A stretch of DNA of 64,000 nucleotides from the NCBI GenBank assembly GCA_034190875.2, contig CM067351.1:5595295-5659294 (forward strand), read 5' to 3'. Source of the stretch: Urechis unicinctus (Eukaryota > Annelida > Polychaeta > Xenopneusta > Urechidae). The position numbers were made by a program, and so were the translations under genes. The notes beneath the pieces are model-generated. The model was not told where the DNA came from, searched no databases, and saw nothing but the letters and a program-made list of their open reading frames with translations. Within the stretch, counting starts at the first letter, position 1, and the number at the start of each line of letters is the position of its first letter. Below are positions 1-12,736 of the stretch, piece by piece.

Positions 1-240
1 ATGTATGTATGTATGTATGTATGTGTATGTATGTATGTCATGTATGTATGTATGTATGTATGTATGTATGTATGTATGTATGTATGTATGTATGTATGTA
101 TGTATGTATGTATGTATGTATGTATGTATGTATGTATGTACGTATGTATGTATGTATGCATGAATGTATGCATGTTTATATATATTTATGCATGTAAGTG
201 TATATGTATGTAGGTATGTATGTATGTATGCATGCATGAA
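1..240. repeat. (TATG)n microsatellite
   Basis: About 240 bases of near-perfect tetranucleotide repeat with scattered point changes, more degenerate after 170. It is open in several frames only because the unit lacks stop codons; the apparent Met-Tyr-Val-Cys proteins are repeat artefacts. Confidence 0.97.
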
Positions 241-2380
241 TGTATGTATGCATAAATGCTGTTGTTTTTTGCGGTTGTTGTTGTTTTTTGGTATTATAAG
301 TTGCAATTAGAGCCGTTGGGAACTATGGCCACGCACGGCTATATTGGTTGTTTGCTATCGTTTCGAGTGTTCTTATATGTCCAGTAGCCCCTATCACAGA
401 ATTGCCTAACGGATGTATATCGACGTTGTATATGATGTGATCTTAGTTGTAGAGGGCTGAAGACGGACAAGGAGAGGAGAAGGTGGGGGCAGTTCATGTC
501 CTCTCAGCGGAAGCCTAGAAGCCGCCACTACCTCTGTCGTCGCGCAGTCTCCGTGACGGGACTGAATTACCGGGCCCAAAGGGAGCACCTACCGGGAAAA
601 CAGAGGGAAGAGAAGTTGAAATTAGAAGAGAAGAGGTCAGAAGCAAAGAAAAGAAGTCAGAAAAGAATAGAACAAAAAGAAAAGAGAAGAGAACGGATGA
701 GAAGAGGAGAGAAGAGAACAAAGGAAAAGAGATAGAGAAGAGGAGGGGACCAGTGCGAGGGGCATGCACGCATTCGCCCATACTAAAAGCAATCAACACG
801 GCAAAAGGGAGCCAGCTACTTAAGTGTATGAATGACATTGATAATATCCTATCAACATACAAATTGTCATTCTTTTCGATGTAATTAAATCATTTGACAG
901 CAAATTAAGTGTCTTATTTGGGGAGTCACCCTAGATATGCCTTACAGCATGTATGTGTGCATGCACCATGTTCTGTTTATCATTGTTAAACACAACCTCG
1001 TACCTACGATGATTGACCATCATGCGCCATAACGAGCTCATCGAAATCATATGAAATGGTATAACAGTCATGGAAGCTGCTCAACGTCACTCTTAAATAT
1101 TGTTGTTTTTGTGTTTTAAAACAGTCAAGTAGTTGAATGGCCCCGTCAGAGGAAGACATAACCAACATTTCTTCGCCGTTCACTACTTCCGATCTTTTAT
1201 GCCCGCGCTGTAGATGGTAATACCAGATCGTCAACAGCCGTAAGGTGTGAGGGAACTTGCATTATGCTGACAACAACGATGGCCTGCTTGCCGTGTTTTT
1301 CTACTAGTTGAAAGTCTCCAGTAACGTGTACAACCGGAAGTTAATTACTTTGCTGATCTGGAGACTTATCTAAATACGAATGGCTGGTGCATGCTGAGGT
1401 TAACGTGTTCTCCAGCAGAGCGTGTCGACAAAATAGTCAGTTACTTAGTAGACTTAACAGCACTGATGTTTACACCATTTTGGCGTGGACAGATAGTTTC
1501 ACCTCTTGCACCTGAGCTTATGTAAACCAAGGTGAGACTAACCCCAGCGCTCGATGACCCACACTCTACCCTACCTTCCCCAACCCACACCACAAACACA
1601 CTAACACTGATATTTCACATCAGAACAGGGAGAAATAGGAGTCATATCGACTGCGGCTGAATGATCGCGCAAGGTCATGAATTCCATTAAGGTAATCAAT
1701 GGTTCACTTTTTGCTTATTAAGTATATCAAAAGGTCAAATATTTGTTGGTCCCCATGTTGAGTTGGTCTCGGTATGTCTCGTTTTTTTAACCATGGAAGA
1801 TTATGCCTACCCTCCTTCTAGGAAAGAACCTCCGCCGAAATTAAAGCGTTCAACCCCATTCCTAACCCTACGTGCACCAAAAACCCGTGCACAGGTGCAA
1901 ACACATCCGCAGTCTGTCTATCCACCTAAGCGTCGTGTAGACCAGGATTAGAGCAGGACTAAGATAGATTTACATATAAGATTTGCGCCTTTTCCAAAAC
2001 TAATAAACGGATCATCTCATCAAATATCAAAATGATCGATGCGACAAGACGCCAGAAACATTTTATAGGACACACCACAGAAGAGACATATCCAATGTAA
2101 TAATGAAATTATGATAAATTGGTTTCTTTAATCACTTCTAAGAAAACCAATATGTCTGATAGGGTAAATGGGTATCTAATAATTGCACATTTGGGGTCAG
2201 CTCGTTTACCATTATTATGATCGTCATAGCTTCTTGATCTGCAGAAAAAGATAAATCTTAAGTTCAACACCGATCGGATATTCTCTGATTGAATCTGTTA
2301 TTTCTTATCGTGCGATTGGTTGCAAATATCCGTTTTGGTATTGTTATCTCATGTCCGTAATAATTCATGCAAATTCCTAA
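241..2380. other. Intergenic stretch without a recognisable gene
   Basis: No ORF here resembles a known protein and no convincing exon chain was found. The only compositional feature is a purine-rich tract at about 600-745 made of GAAGAGAA-like words, which makes a Lys/Glu/Arg-rich pseudo-ORF on one strand and a Ser/Phe/Leu-rich one on the other. Confidence 0.6.
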
Positions 2381-2387
2381 CACAAGG

Positions 2388-2393
2388 TATAAA
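2388..2393 (+). promoter_or_regulatory. TATA box of the small-peptide gene
   Basis: TATAAA lies about 30 bases upstream of the likely transcription start near 2418 and about 65 bases before a consensus 5' splice site at 2457. The spacing is that of a focused TATA promoter, which suits a highly expressed tissue-specific secretory gene. Confidence 0.55.
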
Positions 2394-2649
2394 TTGAAGA
2401 CATGAAGCCACCCCATCATTGTCTTCTATCCTTGCATTGGAACAGAACATCGAAAAGTAAGTGCAAATTCTTCGCAATTTATTGCTTAGGTAGTGAAAAG
2501 TAGAAATCACACTGCAACTATATTCCATGAGATATCACTTCATAACTGAATTGCATCCAACAGGTGAGTATGACCTAATGTGGCAACAATCTTGTTTGAT
2601 TTCATTTGCCTTATATGAGGCTCTGAAAGCGATGGTATCTGTTTTCAGA

Positions 2650-2790
2650 ATGTTTCCGAGATTCATGATGGTATTGTGTCTGATTTCCTTGGTGTCCATT
2701 CCATTGGTTGAAGCAGGTTACGAGGAATGCCTCTTGGCGTGTATTTATGGGCAACTTCCGTTTACTCAGTGTGTTGCCAATTGCCACTAA
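2650..2790 (+). CDS. Small secreted four-cysteine peptide precursor
   Basis: The 46-residue precursor starts at the ATG at 2650, the second base of an exon beginning after a clear acceptor (TTTTCAG, ending 2648). Residues 1 to about 22 form a hydrophobic signal peptide ending ...LVEA, followed by a mature peptide of about 24 residues with the pattern C-x3-C-x9-C-x3-C and no dibasic site. The gene appears to have three exons: a 5' non-coding exon (about 2418-2456, donor GTAAGT), this coding exon (2649-2805, donor GTAAGT just after the stop) and a 3' non-coding exon from 2893 with AATAAA at 2966. Paired CxxxC motifs across a short loop are typical of disulphide-locked helical hairpins, found in some antimicrobial, ion-channel-active and hormone-like peptides. 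I do not recognise the family. An upstream in-frame ATG at 2527 would read through intron sequence and is unlikely to be used. Confidence 0.6.
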   Translation: MFPRFMMVLCLISLVSIPLVEAGYEECLLACIYGQLPFTQCVANCH

Positions 2791-2965
2791 GCATTTGACG
2801 CTTTAGTAAGTACTATAATCCGTTGTTGTTACGAGCTCATACATCTTTCATTCTAAACTGGTAGTTAACTAAATAATATGTCATGCTTCCAGCAAATGGA
2901 TCATCGGTACGTTTACAGGATGCGCGCCTAAATCGGTCATGATTATTTGATGTTGTCAAATGCAA

Positions 2966-2971
2966 AATAAA
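2966..2971 (+). terminator. Poly(A) signal of the small-peptide gene
   Basis: AATAAA in the third exon of the peptide gene, about 75 bases after the acceptor at 2891-2892. A cleavage site would be expected near 2985-2995. Confidence 0.55.
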
Positions 2972-2994
2972 AGATTGGTGGCTTTCAGCATAAA

Positions 2995-6000
<3,006 letters not shown>

Positions 6001-6008
6001 CTCGGAGC

Positions 6009-6438
6009 ACAATATGTACAGATGCTTGACCGCATCCCTAGCAGTTGTACATCAAACGTGAAAAGACATTTTTCGCCCATATCGATGCAATACAGATATA
6101 ATCATTTTTAGACGAGCTATTAAATATCTCATGCCCTAGGTTCTGCCCAATATTGTAACAACGTTATTCAAACCATAATTGTAGGTAATTGTGCAATATG
6201 TATGCATGCATATTTGTATGTATTTATGTATGTATGTTTGCATGCATGTATGTATGTATATATGTCGGTATGTATGTATGTATTGTACATCAAACGTGAA
6301 AAGACATTTTTCGCCCATATCGATGCAATACACATATAATCATTTTTATATCTGTATTGCATCGATATGGGCGAAAAATATCTTTTCACGTTAGATGTAC
6401 AACTGCTAGGGATGCGGTCAAGTATCTGTACATATTGT
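6009..6438. mobile_element. Non-autonomous foldback DNA element with long inverted ends
   Basis: The left end (ACAATATGTACAGATGCTTG..., from 6009) and the right end (reverse complement, ending ...TGTACATATTGT at 6438) match over roughly 100 bases with few mismatches. The same arm sequence also appears in direct orientation at about 6288-6350, so the right half folds on itself. A (TATG)n tract (about 6197-6283) fills the middle. There is no coding capacity. This is a MITE or foldback element of unassigned superfamily; target duplications are not clear. Confidence 0.7.
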
Positions 6439-6739
6439 CCATTTAAATGTGATCATCTTTAATAGGTTAGATGGCAACTGTTTTGATTGTTTTCCAAAAT
6501 GGTCGTGAATATTCATAACAGACGTCATGTGAGACAATGCAACTAGTTATGCATCAGTTTTTTCATTTGCCTGGATGCACATCATTCATAACCTCAAGTT
6601 CATTCTACATTATTCGTGAAAAAAAATTTCGAAATAATCAGTTCGTCTTATTCATTAATGTGTTTAATTAAAATTAGTTTTCCTCTTTGTCTAACTTTCA
6701 AATCGTAACGCACAAGAAATATATCAAATCTGCAAAATA

Positions 6740-9700
6740 TTACCAGAGTTTTTGAGCAACACACATTCTGCTGGTATACGGTATACAGTTCACATATTTA
6801 CATGATGGGCATAACTCGTCAATGGTCTGTACATTGTAGAAAACAAACAGCACAATAAACACAAGAAACAGCAGCGCTGGAAAAGCAATCCCTACAATGA
6901 GCCGCTTCCTCGTAACGTCCCATTTACCAAATGTGATGGAAGGTAACACAATGACCCCAACTAAGAACCCAGACACAAAACCACCCAGCAGCACGAAATT
7001 GTCAATATATGGTAGTGTTCCAACCAACACAAATACTAGCGCAATCGTGAGAACTTTTGAGAGGGCTTTCCATGGGTTGAGAATGTTTGACCAGGACTGG
7101 ATCAGTTCTACTGTGGCAACGGATAGCAGTCCCGACACGGCCCCAGTACAGCCCATTTGAGTACTGTATGGGTTGAAAATGGATCCAACCTAGTGCATGA
7201 AACATTTCACAAAACATACATACTAGGAAAAGACAGGCCACAAAATAAGATCTTGATATTGAACAAGGATGGTAACAATATATACATACTACTAAGCCGT
7301 TGATTCCACACAGAATGAATAAGAGCGCCATCCGAATGACGCCTGCTGATCTCTCTATGGGGCTACCTATCACAAGCTGAAGCAGAACAACCATTAGAAG
7401 ATGCAGGACTCCATGGCTGTAAGTCAGGGCAAGTGGGAAGCGCCACCATTGATTTAAATCGTTGGTGTGTAATTCCGATGAGAGGTGGACTCCCGTCATC
7501 CCACAAAGGTCTGCCAGGCAACTCACCTGTGCAATGAAGCAATTGGGCGAGTTTTAAACATCGACATATTGTGTTATCATTTTTGTTTTATCATAAACAA
7601 CGAGACGTTCTCACAGTTTATCATATCTTTATACATATGGGACGAAATCATTAAGTAACAGTACGTAACAAAGTCACAATGAACAGTTCGACCTTTTGCA
7701 TCTTATTCGTAATGTAAGGAATATAATTGCTACGTTTCCTTGCCTCTGAGCAATGTTCAGCGGGTCCGTCACCATAGAAAAGCCCATTGAGGAAGTGGCA
7801 GTGGTGCTTTGTTGTAAGTTTACATCTGCCTAGAACGCTGTAACAGCAGGGTCGTAGGAAGTGCGAAACAAGAAGACCGTCTACGCCTTTACCACATACA
7901 GCTCGACTCGACCATAAACCAACTCCTGAACACAATGGTATGTACAAATGATATATGACAAAGGATGTGTAATGTTGAGTAGTATATACACAACTTATAC
8001 TGAAGTTTAAAAAGCCACTATTAAGAATATTATATTGCACTGAATGCACAGATGGTGTGAACAAAGTAGAGCATTTGGGTTTAATATGTTGGTGCAAAAG
8101 CAGCATATAGAAGTATTAATCAAATGTGCATTTCATCACAAATTATCCAATTCATTGCCGCCTTAAATTAATGACGGTTGATGTACTTGAAGCGGGTATG
8201 TGGTTGGTGCATTTTATTCGGCTCTTGGTAGATTATACATCCCAGACTACCCAATAGTCGCAGGTTGAGCGATAACACCAGAAATTAATAAAACTGTACA
8301 TGCGAGATTATTCAACCGTTCACCGGTCATACAAGTTATCCAACATACCTTTTGTGAGAGTATCGCACTCTTCCTGGAAAGTTGTGGCAGCTATATTCCT
8401 TGTTTCCAGCTCACAGCAGCCTAATTGACTGGATGAGGCAGACTGGGGTCTTGTGTGGTTAAGATCTTTATAGCCGACATAATGTGTTGCTAAATCGTGG
8501 CGCATACAGGGAGCAAATACTGCCCCACTCCCTTCAAAATACACACACAGCTACAATGTAAAACATCTGTTAGGGGTCAGTTGTAATGGAAATAAATGTT
8601 CCAATAGGTAATGAGTCATTATGTATACACAGTTACATTAATCTGCTTCGCCACTGACACAAAGCTTTCATTGCTAACAAGCAACATTGCTTATACATAA
8701 TCTGTCCGAAAACGAACGCTTTGACTAAAAAATATCAAATAAAACATACTTATAAAGAAACTTTGGTCAGGACCTAGCCAGATGTTGTGAACGTGCCAAT
8801 GCTCAATTGTCTCGACGCCCATGAAGGTGCGGACAGCCTTTAGCTCTAAATCCGGCTCAAGACCAATACTGGTAAAGCCTCCAAAAGATGCCAGACCAAC
8901 GAACACCAGTAATTGTAGCTGAAATGGCACTTTGCATTAATGAAGTGGAAAAAACGGTGCTACTTCCATGGGATATGTCACATTATGGTAAATTAAGTGC
9001 AAGGCCTGATAGTGAGTCAACTTCTTACAAACCGGGCTAGAAATAAGGGGACACATTGAGATGCATAATTCGACGGCATACACGTTGACAATTTAAGATA
9101 ATGAACTAAGTTTACAGACGATCTATGTGTTCAGTGCATTGGTTGCTATTGGTTGATGAATTCTAGGATTTCTCATATCTGGGTCATTGTCTAGATAAAC
9201 CATGGATATGCTCGTAAAATGCATACGACTTAGGGATTCTCACCACAGATATGCTATAAATGAAGACAGGTTTGAGTGGTTTAGACAGAACATTGCGCTT
9301 TGTCATCCCGTCTGTTTGGTCACATGGAAGCTGTGCCGAAGGAAGAGAGTCACGGCTGCCACATGCTATAGTTACCGTAGGAGTAGCTCGAGTCTCGGGT
9401 TCAATGTCCGGAACGCCTGATACAAGGCGCGTGCTACTGGTCAGGTGACCTAGCATATAGCATGAGTCATTGGAACCGTTTAAGTATGGAGATAAAGAGG
9501 TCATTGTGACATATTTTAAGAAAACTGTGTATAAATAACAGCTCGCTGACCTTTGACTCGGTCCATGGTATTGCTTAATTTGGTGAGGTTCTCTGATATC
9601 TTTACACGTAGTTTCTGTCTTCTCTGACGAAGATAGGATATATTGGCCCGCTCAATCTACCACAAAATCTACATATTTAAATCCATTCAACTATTGTAAC

Positions 9701-12114
9701 AAAGTTTGATGTGGTTATAAAGTGGAGAGAAGGGTGTGTGATATGTTAACCAATCAAGAAGCAAACATTAACCAATACTTAAAATATATATAACATGCCA
9801 TCATTCACATTTAGGTTATAAGCAACGAACTCATCGTCTTGGTGTTATACTCAGTATATGGCAGACATTGTGAAGGAATTTCCAGCTTTACCGGACCGCG
9901 GTCCAGAAAAGTTAGGAAAACTTACCGGACTGAGAATTTTTTTCACTGGACTGAAGTTTTGACAAACATATATGGCCACGCTGTGCTTTTAAAAATCCGC
10001 GTGAAATCTACTTGTGCATTTCCGGCAACAACGGAATCACCCGAACTTCCGAAGTTACGTTGCATGGCGAATGACTTACGAACCAACGAAAATTATAAAT
10101 ATTGACAGAAAGACGAAAGAGACGTGAAACGGCGAATTCTTGGGTTTATTTTCATTTTTGAGGGGGTACAGGCATGTATATTATATTAGAATTTATTACT
10201 GGACCGAGGACCGGTGAACAATCACATTTTTTATCGGACCAGAGAAAAGTTTACTGGATGTCCGACGGGTCCGGTAAACCTTCACAATGTCTGTGAATGC
10301 ACACTCTGACTTAGCTGTTTTCTATAACTTATATTATAGAAAACAGCTAAGTCAGAGTGTGTGCATTCATTAAAAGTCAAGCAATATACATCCTAGAAAA
10401 CTAAAGTGCATAGAATTGTATTATTTCCCATATAATTTATACATTTCGAAACAGCCAACACTTCAGGAATGCGTGTCAGTTTAAGTATTTATTCATAACA
10501 GTTAGCATTTAACTTTCTGATTATTGAATTGCTCCTTTAACCTGAACAAAGCTGTTGTAATGCTGCCAAGCTTCGTCACCGTGCAGCAGATTTGTTGGAA
10601 GATCTGAAAGCTACAAATTAAGAATTTTATATAACTTCAATTTTTGTTTTTCAAAGCTCGTGGAAAACTTTATTTAGAACAGACCACATATGCTCGGTCA
10701 TCGGTGCCAGAATTCCGAATACCGTATGGGTATTGTAATAATCTGTTATCAGTAAATGTGGTTCAGTCAATATAGTCCAGGGTCATTTTTTTTATTGTTT
10801 TATATTCGCTATTCATTGACCTTGCTGATCGGCAATAATTTGTTATAATGCATGTACATACCTTTGGCTGGAGATCCTGCTCGATGCATGTCGACATTTG
10901 GTTTGTGATAAAGGAAGAGTCTGCGTCTTCAGATACCTGTTTCTGCTCATGAAAATCACTTGCCGTTGTATTATTTGAACATCGTGGATCGATATTTCCA
11001 CGATCTGATACACAAGCAGGTGTGCAGGTGATAACGCCGGTATCGGAGACTGGACGCAGCTCGATAGCACTTCTGACAAGGACATATTTGTCATCAGGTT
11101 GCGTTACATATTTCATTGTGTAACCAGTGTGATTTACTCCACTTTTCACTTGGGCTGAAATAGAAATTGCGGTTGGGTCGTCCTTTTCTTTATTTGTCGA
11201 CTTCTTCCCCGAATGAACTCCACAACATGTTTTAGAGCAATATAGACGACTTGGGTCGGAGTGATCATCTAAAAATGTAACATGACTTCGGAGTTGACTT
11301 GGTCCAGCTGAATCAAACATACAGGAAGCCTGCCAGCTGTGGAGCGATACAAATGATTCCGAAAACACGTTTCTGCACTCGTTATTTTCTGTTTCACATT
11401 TAATGATTGAACCACCGCTACTGATTCCCAGATTCTCCATCTCATTTGCAAGCTCTCTCTTGGTTATTGCAGCATCTAATATAGACTGTCGCGCCTCAGT
11501 CAAAATGTCTGATTCTATTTTTTCAGTTCTTGGTAAAACGCTCATAAGATCGACGCCAATTTGTCCGGTCTGCACAAAATAAAAGCATGCGACACATTTA
11601 TCAATAGCTAATAGTTCATGGTTTGAATCATGCGGAAAATATAATGACCTCTAAATTGGACAAAATCTGTATATTTGTAAATCATTTCAAAAGAAAACAC
11701 CTTGGCTCTGTGATTCATTTTTTCGCGCCATTTATCAAGCTCATTTCCTTCTTCTGTAACACCCAGAAACGAACCAACTGAACGGAGTGCTTGACTGCTT
11801 TTATGCAGAGAAATGCTGCTAAAGTGACGAAGGAAAGTCCCCATCTGTTGAACAGTAACGACAGTAAATTGTATAAATATAATGATCATGATGAAGATAC
11901 TTCTAGACCTACTTTGAAAAAAATGGTTCGTGTAATTTCAAAACATTGTCGCTAAATTGACCATAATCTAAAGCAAATGATGCCTTTACACTAGCCGTTT
12001 ATAACTTCGTGGTTATCAATATAATGGACGCTGTTTCTGCTTTAAAATAGCGTTCACCTGACTACTGTGATGAAAGCCATGGCCATCTTGCATCATTCGT
12101 GGATCAACCTCCAT
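6740..12114 (-). CDS. iRhom (inactive rhomboid, RHBDF-like) pseudoprotease
   Basis: iRhoms are proteolytically dead rhomboids of the ER and Golgi that control trafficking of EGF-family ligands and ADAM17. Exons inferred on the minus strand: 12058-12120 (ATG at 12114), 11701-11844, 10862-11569, 10542-10610, 9551-9656, 9244-9416, 8697-8918, 8349-8550, 7744-7880, 7290-7526, 6740-7189; phases agree throughout, giving about 830 residues (human 827-856). Family landmarks: a cytosolic SVGSFLGV block (human SVTDFFGV), a first membrane segment, NIWLGP and APCMRHD with CC (human NFWVGP, SPCMRQD, CC), RPCCYSVLGRC, HCSEVSCLADLCG, SIFNPY, LIQSW and LPYIDNF...SITFGK..., ending in several membrane segments. 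The active-site GxSG reads GCTG and the catalytic His position is Leu. The 8697 border is uncertain: a nearer donor at 8750 breaks phase. Exons from 8349 upward lie in the first copy of a 6.5-kb triplication; the 708-base exon is unrecognised. Confidence 0.8.
9862..10293. mobile_element. Terminal-inverted-repeat DNA element in the block (copy 1)
   Basis: Ends are CAGACATTGTGAAGG...TTTACCGGACC on the left and the inverse on the right, with further GGACC words inside. It is 432 bases with no transposase, a non-autonomous element in an iRhom intron. Equivalent copies are at 16377-16807 and 22883-23313. The CAG...CTG ends hint at hAT, but no 8-base target duplication is visible. Confidence 0.6.
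10294..10369. repeat. Near-perfect 34-36 base hairpin
   Basis: TGAATGCAC...TTTTCTATAA pairs with its reverse complement across a loop of about 6 bases; the arms differ by one two-base (AC) indel. It abuts the right end of the TIR element without a gap. Equivalents are at 16808-16883 and 23314-23389. Confidence 0.85.
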
Positions 12115-12438
12115 TGCATTCTGAAACTAATGCATTAAAGTAAATTGTATTTTCTGGGTCCAGTTTGACTGATCATAATTAGGGCGGTCAAACGCTGCGC
12201 GCCGATTTTGTTTGGACAAGCCATTTTTATGCCGTTTAGGGCTCAGATGTAACTGGCTGCCGACGGCGAGCGAATAAACGGCAGACTTTGCTGTTTGAAT
12301 ATGTTGTAGATAAAGATTAGTTCTTTCATATGATACCAAATTCAATCATATAGGCGAATGGGAATAAAGCGTAAATATTACCCGAAAATGGCAAAATGTC
12401 GTCATTTTCGGGGCCCAAAATATCGTGGCGGGATTTAT

Positions 12439-12736
12439 ATGGTTGACAGAAAATCGTCGTACGGGCTTAATATTTATCAGAATCATATTTAAAGGGCAGA
12501 ATATTGAAGAAAAATGAAAACGATATTCTGATCCGAGTGAGTGGCATTGAAAACGATATTTAAAAGCTGTAAAATCCGTGGTTTTCTGCTTTAAATCCGA
12601 ATAACTCGCCGGTATCTTTACAAATTCACCCCACTCACTCGGCATCGGGAAGACGAGACTGCCCCTCCTACAATGGCTTTTACAGCTTTTTGATTGGTTA
12701 AATATTAAGCCCGTAGCCCTCCGACGAACCAACCAT
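12439..12736. repeat. Imperfect long inverted repeat upstream of iRhom exon 1
   Basis: ATGGTTG...CGTCG...TACGGGCTTAATATTTA at 12439-12476 recurs inverted at 12699-12736. A second inner pair (GATCCGAGTGAGTGGC and its near inverse) lies between them. It may be a degraded foldback element or part of the iRhom promoter region. Equivalents are at about 18953-19250 and 25458-25755. Confidence 0.55.

Noticed and set aside
600-735. Lys/Glu-rich coding region
   Set aside because: Simple purine-rich sequence; any frame avoiding TAA and TGA appears coding.
1763-1951. 62-residue Pro/Lys/Arg-rich open frame
   Set aside because: Short, low-complexity, no homology, no promoter or splice evidence.
9525-9550. 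A 26-base intron joining iRhom exon 9551-9656 to an exon starting at 9524
   Set aside because: Phase fits, but 26 bases is below any normal animal intron. The acceptor at 9417-9418 gives a normal intron of 134 bases in the same phase.
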